DNA from: Lachnospiraceae bacterium UBA1066
GTDB taxonomy: Bacteria; Bacillota; Clostridia; Lachnospirales; Lachnospiraceae
NCBI GenBank assembly: GCA_002316215.1
Contig: DCDB01000149.1
Coordinates: 1 to 14,064, forward strand
Direction of reading: 5' to 3'
DNA: 14,064 nucleotides
In this document: positions 7,448-14,017 of the stretch, in pieces
Layout: every line of letters begins with the position of its first letter
Position numbering within the stretch: position 1 is the first letter of the stretch
Program-made: the position numbers and the translations under genes
The notes under the pieces: model-generated
Told to the model about the DNA's origin: nothing
Database searches by the model: none
The model's input: only the letters and a program-made list of their open reading frames with translations

Positions 7448-7815
7448 TTCTCCGCATCCTCAGCCGCTTCGTCCGCTAATTCGTCAGCGAAATCTTCCGC
7501 GGTTATTTCATCTTCGGCATTCTTCTTGCCGCAGATGCATTTTACCAGCATAAAGATTCCGGCTCCTGCTAAAAGAACTGTTCCCGCGATAATAAGATAG
7601 TCTGTCAGTGTAAGCTTGCGCTCTTTGATTTCGTCGACCTTTTCCTTCATATTATCCATAGCAGCCTCGTATCCGGCCTTAAATCCCGCAATGGCGCCTG
7701 AGTTCCGGATATCCGTATAAACATCCTTTCCGCGCGATTTAAGGTTCTCAATCGTGCCCGTTCCGTCAGTCTTAATCTTTTCCACATAGTTCTTTAATTC
7801 ATCCACATAATCCAT
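7444..7815 (-). CDS. Small single-span membrane protein of unknown function
   Basis: I do not recognise a characterised family. The 123 residues have an amphipathic charged N-terminal part (1-68), one transmembrane segment at about 70-93 (LTDYLIIAGTVLLAGAGIFMLVK), and an acidic C-terminal tail rich in Ala, Glu and Asp. The layout is like small YtxH-type envelope proteins, but that is only a similarity of form. The ATG at 7815 follows a strong AGGAGG. The gene ends in a GTGA overlap with exonuclease III, so it heads a coupled trio. Its upstream region is a 280-bp 15-16 bp repeat array. Confidence 0.75.
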   Translation of the reverse strand: MDYVDELKNYVEKIKTDGTGTIENLKSRGKDVYTDIRNSGAIAGFKAGYEAAMDNMKEKVDEIKERKLTLTDYLIIAGTVLLAGAGIFMLVKCICGKKNAEDEITAEDFADELADEAAEDAEK

Positions 7816-7835
7816 CTTAATACCTCCTGTTTTTG

Positions 7836-8116
7836 TTTATATCTGTTGCCATTTTTATCTGTTGCTGCTTTATCTGTTGCTAAATTTATTTGTCGCTGCT
7901 TTATCTCTTGCTGCTTTATCTGTTGCTACTTTATCTGTTGCTACTTTATCTGTTGCTGAATTTATCTGTTGCTGAATTTATCTGTTGCTGAATTTATCTG
8001 TTGCTGAATTTATCTGTTGCTGCTTTATCTGTTGCTACTTTATCTGTTGCTGAATTTATCTGTTGCTGAATTATCTGTCGCTGCTTTATCTCTTACTAAA
8101 TTTATTCGTTTCTATC
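7836..8116. repeat. 15-16 bp tandem array upstream of the membrane protein/exoA operon
   Basis: About 17-18 tandem units of TTTATCTGTTGCTGAA and its 15-bp forms (ending in GC or AC) fill this stretch. Unit types are partly patterned: GC, AAA, AC, AC, then four GAA, GC, AC, two GAA. The outer units are more diverged (TTTATTTGTCGCTGC, TTTATCTCTTACTAAA). On the minus strand, the sense of the operon, it reads TTCAGCAACAGATAAA. It lies 5' of the operon and ends about 20 bases before the AGGAGG, so it is either an upstream repeat or a long repetitive leader. I see no gene in it. Confidence 0.95.
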
Positions 8117-8230
8117 TTTGCTTTTTTATACAATGAAGCAAATATCAAAGGCCAGGTATTTCCCTCCTTTGAAAATCTCATCTTTTAATACGCTCGAATA
8201 AAAAAAACAAGCATCATTTTCTGAAATATT
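8117..8230 (-). other. AT-rich gap with an orphan Shine-Dalgarno-like site
   Basis: Between the 15-16 bp array and the GNAT stop there is no supported gene. On the minus strand a strong ribosome-binding-like AAAGGAGGG sits at 8162-8170, but no ATG or GTG with a reasonable frame follows; only short TTG or CTG frames exist. A TATAAA-like hexamer lies nearby (about 8125-8130) without a well-spaced -35 box. This could be the remains of a lost gene start or the promoter region of the downstream operon. Confidence 0.35.
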
Positions 8231-8707
8231 TTATAGGATGATTTCCATTTCTTTCTTCAGCATCTGCATTCCCTGCTTTTCATAAAACTTCATAGCAGCC
8301 GGATTGCAGGCCCAGACATTCAGCGTCAGATGGTAGCATCCCGCTTCTTTTGCATACTGTTTCACATAATTATAAAGCAGCTGTCCGACACCCCGGCCGC
8401 GCATTTTTTCGTCGACGCAGAGATCATCGATATACAGCGTCTTTATCGGTGAAAGCATGCTGCTTCCGTCGGGCTGGCTGATGACACAGAAACTGTATCC
8501 GCACACATATCCGTCCTCATCCACAGCAACAAAAACAGGCCGGCAGTCATCTTCAATAATTATCGACAGCTGGCCGTCATTATACTTTTTCGCACCGTCG
8601 AGAAAAATATCAGGACGGCCTTGATGGTGGACTTCTTCCACCTGCGTAAGAAGATCTTTAATGCGCCCTGCATCCGCCTGGGACGCCCTTCTGACAGAAA
8701 GCTTCAT
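8231..8707 (-). CDS. GNAT family N-acetyltransferase
   Basis: This is a GCN5-related acetyltransferase using acetyl-CoA; its substrate is unknown. The 158-residue protein starts MKLSVRRASQADAGRI, a typical GNAT beginning. It has the core IDDLCVDEKMRGRGVGQLL with the acetyl-CoA pyrophosphate loop RGRGVG (about 103-108), then LTLNVWACNPAAMKFYEKQGM, the usual motif B. The start at 8707 is preceded by AAGGAGG with about 11 bases spacing, slightly long. An upstream ATG at about 8758 would add a short segment (MVNPPGMGYN) and cannot be excluded. The frame stays open further upstream into the 71-bp duplication but that part is not domain sequence. Confidence 0.9.
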   Translation of the reverse strand: MKLSVRRASQADAGRIKDLLTQVEEVHHQGRPDIFLDGAKKYNDGQLSIIIEDDCRPVFVAVDEDGYVCGYSFCVISQPDGSSMLSPIKTLYIDDLCVDEKMRGRGVGQLLYNYVKQYAKEAGCYHLTLNVWACNPAAMKFYEKQGMQMLKKEMEIIL

Positions 8708-8804
8708 TTCGTCAAATACCTCCTTTAGATTATATCCCATTCCCGGCGGGTTTACCATAATTTTATCATCCCCGCCCACTGATTCATTTTTCGCTTCCAT
8801 GCAT

Positions 8805-8941
8805 AAAATGCACTTTTCAGCCTCATGAGCATAATTTCTACGCTCCGCATTCATGCATTTTCCGCATCCCGCGTAAAAATGCACTTTTCAGCCTCATGAG
8901 CATAATTTCTGCGCTCCGCATTCATGCATTTTCCGCATCCC
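8805..8941. repeat. Two 66-bp direct copies with internal inverted repeat
   Basis: Copies at 8805-8870 and 8876-8941 match at 65 of 66 bases by hand (A at 8840 versus G at 8911), a recent duplication with period 71. Each copy contains an inverted repeat AAAATGCA...TGCATTTT and a central palindrome CTCATGAG. The repeats fill most of the gap between the alpha/beta hydrolase stop and the GNAT start, and the second copy ends about ten bases from the hydrolase stop. Transcribed on the minus strand each copy could fold into a stem-loop. Confidence 0.95.
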
Positions 8942-8950
8942 TGCTTTAAT

Positions 8951-9517
8951 TCACGGAACCGCAGGATGAAGCGATACGTCTTCGAGATACAATTCCGCAA
9001 CTTTCCGGAAGTTATCAATGCTGGCCATGATATCTCCGCTCTTCTCCAGCCGGTGGCCGACATCCCTGAATTTTACCAGACGCAATTCGTTTTCCCTGCA
9101 GAAAGCCTCAAGCTTTGCAGGCTCCAGCCACTTATCCGCCGTTCCCTGAAGAACCGCCGCCACACAGCTCTTCTTCATATAAGGAAAAGTCTCTTCCAGC
9201 GGTGTCAGAAAAATATGCCGGACCGGCACTTTTGTCTTTCCCGCAAGCCATCCGGCCGCAACCGTTCCCATACTTTTGGAAATGAAAACCGCTTCTTTAT
9301 AAGAATCCAGTCCCGCGGCCTTTGCCTGGGCAAGAATTGACCTTTCAATTTTCTCATAGACCCGCGCATCCGGCTTTCCCTCGAAATCCGTTTCCGGATA
9401 AGTGAGGTTCAGGACGTCGTAGCCGCTGTCCCTGTAGATACAATTTGCAAAATAAAGAAGAGGCAAATCGCAGCTGTACCGTTTTCCCGGAAATAACACC
9501 GCTATTTTTTCAGACAT
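8951..9517 (-). CDS. Small alpha/beta hydrolase
   Basis: This 188-residue protein looks like a minimal alpha/beta-fold hydrolase. The nucleophile elbow is FISKSMGTVAAGW with Ser82 in an SxSxG form, a common variant of GxSxG. The likely acid is Asp128 in QGTADKWL and the likely catalytic His is 155 in RDVGHRLE, in the order expected for the fold. There is no signal peptide, so it is probably cytoplasmic. Substrate is unknown. ATG at 9517 follows AGGAGA at good spacing. It is divergent from the H1-like gene across a 236-bp region and precedes the GNAT gene in the same direction. Confidence 0.82.
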   Translation of the reverse strand: MSEKIAVLFPGKRYSCDLPLLYFANCIYRDSGYDVLNLTYPETDFEGKPDARVYEKIERSILAQAKAAGLDSYKEAVFISKSMGTVAAGWLAGKTKVPVRHIFLTPLEETFPYMKKSCVAAVLQGTADKWLEPAKLEAFCRENELRLVKFRDVGHRLEKSGDIMASIDNFRKVAELYLEDVSLHPAVP

Positions 9518-9553
9518 ATCTTTCTCCTGTGCCTTGCATAAATATCACTCTGA

Positions 9554-9582
9554 ATCTTACTCCGTTTTTAATGATTCTGCAA
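9554..9582 (-). promoter_or_regulatory. Candidate promoter of the alpha/beta hydrolase
   Basis: On the minus strand TTGCAG (9577-9582) is followed after 17 bases by TAAGAT (9554-9559). It would start transcription about 30 bases before the hydrolase ATG. Match to consensus is moderate. Confidence 0.45.
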
Positions 9583-9637
9583 CTTCGATGCCAAATGGCT
9601 GCGTAAATACTCAAATCGAAAAAATCAAGAAGAAAAA

Positions 9638-9666
9638 TTGACAAATTTAATAATTAGTTTTATAAT
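9638..9666 (+). promoter_or_regulatory. Consensus sigma-A promoter P1 of the H1-like gene
   Basis: TTGACA (9638-9643), a 17-base AT-rich spacer and TATAAT (9661-9666) form a perfect consensus sigma-70/sigma-A promoter. It predicts a start near 9673, about 80 bases before the ATG at 9754. Confidence 0.85.
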
Positions 9667-9682
9667 GGCGTGCATTAGGGAT

Positions 9683-9711
9683 TTGACATCTTATGTTATG
9701 CTTAATATATA
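9683..9711 (+). promoter_or_regulatory. Near-consensus sigma-A promoter P2 of the H1-like gene
   Basis: A second TTGACA (9683-9688), 17 bases and TATATA (9706-9711) follow P1 exactly 45 bp downstream. A start near 9718 is predicted, just before the palindrome CACATGTG (9721-9728). With P1 it suggests strong constitutive or dual expression. Confidence 0.7.
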
Positions 9712-9753
9712 GTTACTGTTCACATGTGTGATTCAGAGGAGGATTGAATTATT

Positions 9754-10227
9754 ATGACACCAGTTAAAAAATCAACCGCAAAGAAAACTGCTAAAAATGC
9801 TGCACCGGTAAAAGCTGTTGCTGAGACCGTAAAAGCTGCTGTTGAAAAGACAGCTGCCACAGTCAAAGAATCTACACCGGTAAAAGCTGTCGAGGCTGCA
9901 AAAGAAGCGGCAAAGGAAGCTGTAAAAGTTCCGGCTAAAGAAGCTGCTCCGGCTAAAGAAGCCGCTCCGGCTAAGAAAGCTGCTCCGGCCAAGAAGGCCG
10001 CTCCGGCTAAGAAAGCTGCTCCGGAAGTAAAGGCTTCTGTAGTTGTTGAATTCGCCGGCAAGCAGAGCGTTGTAAGTGAAATCGTAGAAAAAGCTGAAAA
10101 GGCTTTTGCTGCTTCCCACAAAGACGTTGAAGTAAAAACATTTGACGTCTATGTGAAACCGGAAGAAAATGCCGCTTACTATGTTGTTAACGGAGAAGGT
10201 TCTGACGACTTCAAGATCGAGCTTTAA
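9754..10227 (+). CDS. Histone-H1-like Lys/Ala/Pro-tailed protein (DUF6465-like)
   Basis: The 157-residue product has a basic, low-complexity tail (residues 1-92) built of Lys, Ala, Pro and Glu, including four to five AAPAKK units encoded by an 18-bp repeat, like eukaryotic H1 or bacterial H1-like tails. A small folded C-terminal domain follows (93-157), predicted alpha/beta, with VVVEFAGKQSVVSEIVEKAEKAF and DVYVKPEENAAYYVVNGE. From memory the C-terminal part resembles the clostridial DUF6465 family, whose function is not known. I infer possible DNA or RNA binding from the tail only. It is the only plus-strand gene, monocistronic, with twin strong promoters, an AGGAGG 11 bases before the ATG and a strong terminator, so it is probably abundant. 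Confidence 0.9.
   Translation: MTPVKKSTAKKTAKNAAPVKAVAETVKAAVEKTAATVKESTPVKAVEAAKEAAKEAVKVPAKEAAPAKEAAPAKKAAPAKKAAPAKKAAPEVKASVVVEFAGKQSVVSEIVEKAEKAFAASHKDVEVKTFDVYVKPEENAAYYVVNGEGSDDFKIEL
9943..10032 (+). repeat. 18-bp in-frame repeat encoding AAPAKK
   Basis: Five 18-bp units (the last diverging) begin at 9943, 9961, 9979, 9997 and 10015, each encoding AAPAKE or AAPAKK. Synonymous differences (GCT/GCC, AAA/AAG) separate the copies. The unit length keeps the frame, so copy number can change the tail length without disrupting the domain. Confidence 0.85.
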
Positions 10228-10250
10228 TCTTCAGGTTATCATAATAAGTA

Positions 10251-10283
10251 AAAACACAGTTGCTTCGGCAGCTGTGTTTTTTT
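10251..10283 (+). terminator. Intrinsic terminator of the H1-like gene
   Basis: ACACAGTTGC, a TTCG tetraloop and GCAGCTGTGT form a 10-bp stem with one G-T wobble, closed by C(TTCG)G and followed by seven T. It starts 23 bases after the stop codon. From here to about 10407 I see no gene or other signal. Confidence 0.95.
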
Positions 10284-10407
10284 ATGTGCTATGGGATGGG
10301 CGTCAAAAGTGCCTTTTCACGCCTGCGATACTTCGTATTGCCCCGTCGCTACACGTTTTCCTCCCCCGTATTTTGTCGCCTGCCTCATGCTGTATCTTTA
10401 ACCGCAC

Positions 10408-10446
10408 AAAAAGGCCGCTGCAGACGAATAGCCGCAACGGCCTTTT
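10408..10446 (-). terminator. Intrinsic terminator of the L,D-transpeptidase gene
   Basis: AAAAGGCCGCTGC (10409-10421) and GCAACGGCCTTTT (10434-10446) form a 13-bp stem with one G-T wobble and a 12-base loop. Read on the minus strand it ends in a T run and lies about 85 bases after the transpeptidase stop. The symmetric A/T ends could also let it work on the plus strand. Confidence 0.88.
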
Positions 10447-10530
10447 GATATCATAACCACACGATCTTTATCATTTGTTTACTATCCATTCGGTAAATAT
10501 CCGATTCTGCGTTATACTGTCGAAAATACT

Positions 10531-13500
10531 TTACTGGAAGCCTCCAACGGCCTGGTAATAATTTCCGCTGTCGGTATATCCGTAATTTCCTGTATAAGCA
10601 GGATCTGTAGGATCCACGCACTGGCCTTCCACCATGTAAGGCTGCGGAATATGGCTGACCGGTTCCGCAAGGTTATCGCCTACATACAGATGCGTATATT
10701 CTGTTACAAATTCATATATCCAGTAAGCATTCCGTACGGCAAGACGGATGCAGCCGTGAGACTGTCTTGTTCCGAGAAGATTATACGTACCAGGATCCAG
10801 GTTGTGGTCATTTGCCGAGCCACAGGCAACAGAATGGAAATATTCACCGCAGTTCTGCCATCCGGTACCGCTGTATCCTGCCGCTGCATTCGAGATCAGC
10901 GCACAGGAAGCATACTGTCCGTAAGACGGTCCCATAAGCTCCTGCCACCGGCTTGCCGTTACAATACGGCGGTCACCGGCATCTGTCTGACGGTTATCAT
11001 AGGTAGCTCCTGGTGAGCACAGGCAGGCAAATACAGGAAGATTCCAATCACTCGTTCCCGGATACTTCGTATAAACCGTCACCGTAGACGGCTCAATACG
11101 GTCAACCGTAACATAATAGCTGCAGTTAGGGCAGGCTTCTCCTCTTGTCTTGCTCTGTTTTGTTCCAAACAGATCCATGAGGTACGGGCGTGAATCGTTG
11201 GCTCTGCCTTCAAGTCCCCTATAATAGTAATAATATGACCCGTATTTCTCCCAGCCGGTAACTGCATCCCCATTACTGTCGCAATAATAGTTCCCGTTAT
11301 CAACAAAAGCATTTGTCAGAACAACACCCGGCCAGACATAATAACGATAATTGCTGCCGTTGGAAAGCTGCCATCCCGATGCATAGACCGGAGTTGTAAT
11401 ATAGAATTTCTGGGCTGTGGACAGATTTGACGTCCACTGCTGAATATTAGAATGCGGCTTGAAAATAGCAGCATAAATATCCAGTACCATGCCACTGGCC
11501 TTATTAAAGAAATAATAGCTTCCGTCACCATCCCCTGTATCTACAGGTTTCCATTTCTGGGCATCCGAATTATTTCCTACATACTGCTGTATATTTGCGC
11601 CTGACGCCTTGCTTCCGCCGAGAACATCCAGATATTTTCCGGTTCCTGCGCACTGTATCGTATAATAACCGCCACCGACATCTGTAAACACAAATCTCTG
11701 GCATCCCTGGCCATTTTCATAATATAGCTGCACATTTGCGAAGTTACTCGTAGAATAATTATCAACATCCAGGCATAAATTGATGTTTCCTTTACTGAGA
11801 ATGCTCACTTCTGTACCAGTTCTTACAGGGAGTGCGCTCTGGCTGGCAAAAACCCACTTCTGGGCAGATGAACCGTTGGGCGACCACATCTGGACATTTT
11901 CCCCGGACATAGCAATGCCTGCGTAAACATCCAGTGCATTTCCGCTTCCCGATCCGATAATCTTATAAGTTCCATCCGCATACTGTGTAATTCTAAAAAG
12001 CTGAGCCGGTGACCCGTTCTGTGTATACTGCTGAACATTCGCTCCGGATGCTGTACTTCCCCCTGAGACATCCACTGATTTCTCTGAACCTGCATTCAAA
12101 ATGCGATAAAGATTGCCATAACCTACAGGCACAACGTAGAATTTCTGTGCTATTGATCCGTTAGACGAATAAATCTGTATATTCTGTCCGTTATATGCAT
12201 ATCCTCCGGAAACATCCAGTACTAAATTCTGGTCAAGACCTGACTCAATAGTATACAGCCCGCCGGAAACCCCTGTCGATGCCGGATCCGCCACTACAGA
12301 AAAAGCAAAGCGCTGTGCTTTTGATGCATTTGATGAATAAAGCTGAAGATTCGTTCCGGCTGCTGCAGAACCGGCCAGAACATCGAATACAAAGCTCTGA
12401 TCAGCAACGGAAACGATAGACACATACTTGCTGTCCTGGCCTGAAACACGGATATACCATTGCTGAGAATCTGCTCCCGTATAGGATTTCTGGCAGATAT
12501 TGTCCCAATTGCTCGGATTGCTGTCACTGATTGAAAGAGCCTTACCTGAACAATAGGCCTGGATTTCATACTTTCCAGCCGCCGCGTCCGTCGGTATGAC
12601 ATAAAAGATTTCACCGTCACGGTCGTCCGAAGTGTTAATTTCCGCATTTGCGCTTTCGTTGACTGAAGCAGCGCTTATGTTCACGGAAACTGAAGAAGAA
12701 AGTGCGGAACTAATCCTATAGCATCCTTTTGCGATTTTTGCATCAGCGCCGGCCGTATCCGCTGTCCCTACAAGAGCCGCAGTTCCTTCTGGTTCAACAG
12801 AAGCCGCAGCAGCCACATTGTAGACTGCATCCGCTGCACTCTTAATATCAGCCGGTATTCCGTCTGTTACATATGAAATGACAGAAGAGCTGTCGGCCGT
12901 AAGAACGCCGTTTTCGTCATACATCGCAGGACTGTAGGCAAACGCCGGAGCGGTCTTTTCAATTTTCGAAAGGACATCCGAATTTTCAAAATAGAAGACA
13001 TTTCCTTTTGCCTTGTCAAGATAAAATGCCTTATCCGCAACAGAAGCAGGTGCATTTACCGTACTAAAAGCAACTGCAAGCGGATTTACAAATGAATTAA
13101 AAGCTTTCTCTTCAATTGTGTTAAGGCCATCCGGTATAACAACGGTTTTCAGGTTCTTAACACTGCTGAAAGCCATAGCTGCCACAGAGGACGTTCCGGC
13201 CGGAATAACATACAAATCCGCTTCCAGAGCCGCCGGATAGAGTACCAGCGTGCTTTCGGAACCATTTACTGAAAAAAGCACTCCGCTCTTTACGATAAAA
13301 TCCGTATTCCCGTCAGCTGCACTGACAGAGGTAAGATCCGGAAGATCCTGGCCTCCAAATGATTTCACAGACGCAGAAATCGTAAGTGTCTTAACTCCCG
13401 ATTTTGAAAGCGCTCCTGCCGCTACGGATGTTACGCTGTAATAGGCTGTTCCGTCCGAAGCCGTTGCAGGAACAGTAAGATCGGTCCCCGTAAAGCTTTC

Positions 13501-13758
13501 AGAAAGTCCCGAAAGAGACGCTTCCGAATCCGATGTCTTCGTAAAAATAAAATTACCGTCTGTAAAGGAAGTTTCCTGAGTTGCTGCGGCCGCAGTTCCG
13601 GCAGAATCCGACCCTGTCAAAGACGCTTCTTCTGTAGCAGAAGCAGAAGATACCGCGGCAGAAGCAGTCGAAGAAGTTCCGGCAAATGCCGTAACACCTG
13701 TGAATCCAGACGCCAGCATCGCTGCCGTTAAAACAAATGCCATAAGCTTATTTTTCAT
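10531..13758 (-). CDS. Secreted L,D-transpeptidase with BspA-like region and eight ricin-type repeats
   Basis: This is a large extracellular cell-wall enzyme of 1075 residues. Domains in order: signal peptide (1 to about 26, MKNKLMAFVLTAAMLASGF, Ala-rich cleavage region); Ser/Ala/Thr linker; a BspA-like leucine-rich region (about 68-250, with VIPAGTSSVAAMAFSS and LKTVVIPDGLNTIEEKAF); linker; eight ricin B-type repeats (about 345-795), each ending in QxW or QxF roughly every 50 residues (SQQW, AQRF, AQKF, AQLF, AQKW, CQRF, AQKW, AQKF); a Tyr/Gly-rich cell-wall-binding-like segment; and the YkuD domain with a His in EYFHS and SHGCIRL, catalytic Cys1003. It is expected to cross-link peptidoglycan or attach proteins, anchored by lectin repeats. 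The ATG at 13758 follows AAAGGAG at six bases; an in-frame ATG at 13779 is less likely. It ends in a Gly/Tyr-rich tail. Confidence 0.94.
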   Translation of the reverse strand: MKNKLMAFVLTAAMLASGFTGVTAFAGTSSTASAAVSSASATEEASLTGSDSAGTAAAATQETSFTDGNFIFTKTSDSEASLSGLSESFTGTDLTVPATASDGTAYYSVTSVAAGALSKSGVKTLTISASVKSFGGQDLPDLTSVSAADGNTDFIVKSGVLFSVNGSESTLVLYPAALEADLYVIPAGTSSVAAMAFSSVKNLKTVVIPDGLNTIEEKAFNSFVNPLAVAFSTVNAPASVADKAFYLDKAKGNVFYFENSDVLSKIEKTAPAFAYSPAMYDENGVLTADSSSVISYVTDGIPADIKSAADAVYNVAAAASVEPEGTAALVGTADTAGADAKIAKGCYRISSALSSSVSVNISAASVNESANAEINTSDDRDGEIFYVIPTDAAAGKYEIQAYCSGKALSISDSNPSNWDNICQKSYTGADSQQWYIRVSGQDSKYVSIVSVADQSFVFDVLAGSAAAGTNLQLYSSNASKAQRFAFSVVADPASTGVSGGLYTIESGLDQNLVLDVSGGYAYNGQNIQIYSSNGSIAQKFYVVPVGYGNLYRILNAGSEKSVDVSGGSTASGANVQQYTQNGSPAQLFRITQYADGTYKIIGSGSGNALDVYAGIAMSGENVQMWSPNGSSAQKWVFASQSALPVRTGTEVSILSKGNINLCLDVDNYSTSNFANVQLYYENGQGCQRFVFTDVGGGYYTIQCAGTGKYLDVLGGSKASGANIQQYVGNNSDAQKWKPVDTGDGDGSYYFFNKASGMVLDIYAAIFKPHSNIQQWTSNLSTAQKFYITTPVYASGWQLSNGSNYRYYVWPGVVLTNAFVDNGNYYCDSNGDAVTGWEKYGSYYYYYRGLEGRANDSRPYLMDLFGTKQSKTRGEACPNCSYYVTVDRIEPSTVTVYTKYPGTSDWNLPVFACLCSPGATYDNRQTDAGDRRIVTASRWQELMGPSYGQYASCALISNAAAGYSGTGWQNCGEYFHSVACGSANDHNLDPGTYNLLGTRQSHGCIRLAVRNAYWIYEFVTEYTHLYVGDNLAEPVSHIPQPYMVEGQCVDPTDPAYTGNYGYTDSGNYYQAVGGFQ

Positions 13759-13798
13759 AACCTTCTCCTTTAAAAACATTTAGAAGCATAACTTTTAG

Positions 13799-13810
13799 CA
13801 TAATATTATG
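13799..13810. promoter_or_regulatory. 12-bp perfect palindrome in the L,D-transpeptidase leader
   Basis: CATAATATTATG is a perfect palindrome. It lies about 12-23 bases after the predicted start of transcription and about 40 bases before the ATG. An operator is possible, but an AT-rich palindrome can arise by chance. Confidence 0.3.
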
Positions 13811-13828
13811 GTAACTGCACATAGCTAT

Positions 13829-13857
13829 ACATTATCTCATTTCACATAATTTTTCAA
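13829..13857 (-). promoter_or_regulatory. Candidate sigma-A promoter of the L,D-transpeptidase gene
   Basis: On the minus strand TTGAAA (13852-13857), 17 bases and TAATGT (13829-13834) give a plausible promoter. Transcription would start about 64 bases before the ATG at 13758. It lies just downstream of the tRNA terminator. Confidence 0.6.
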
Positions 13858-13871
13858 GTATATTCCGCAGT

Positions 13872-13909
13872 GAAAACAAAAACAGGAAATCCTTATAGGA
13901 TTTCCTGTT
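13872..13909 (-). terminator. Intrinsic terminator of the tRNA operon
   Basis: AACAGGAAATCCT (13881-13893) and its exact complement AGGATTTCCTGTT (13897-13909) form a perfect 13-bp stem with a three-base loop. On the minus strand a T-rich run (TTTTTGTTTT) follows. It lies eight bases after the 3' end of tRNA-Phe and separates the tRNAs from the transpeptidase gene. Confidence 0.93.
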
Positions 13910-13917
13910 CTCATTCG

Positions 13918-13990
<73 letters not shown>

Positions 13991-14017
13991 ATGACTGCGG
14001 GTACTTGTACCTGCTAG

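Noticed and set aside
7836..8116. CRISPR array
   Set aside because: Units are contiguous 15-16 bp repeats with no unique spacers and no cas genes nearby; it is a plain tandem array.
8708..8884. 59-residue N-terminal extension of the GNAT protein
   Set aside because: The upstream residues come largely from the 71-bp duplication, and the GNAT fold begins at MKLSVRRAS with AAGGAGG upstream. A short extension from about 8758 remains possible.
9720..10121. Minus-strand frame rich in Ala, Phe and Ser opposite the H1-like gene
   Set aside because: It is the antisense shadow of the Lys/Ala-rich coding sequence, with no promoter or ribosome binding site, and it covers the promoter-proximal leader of the real gene.
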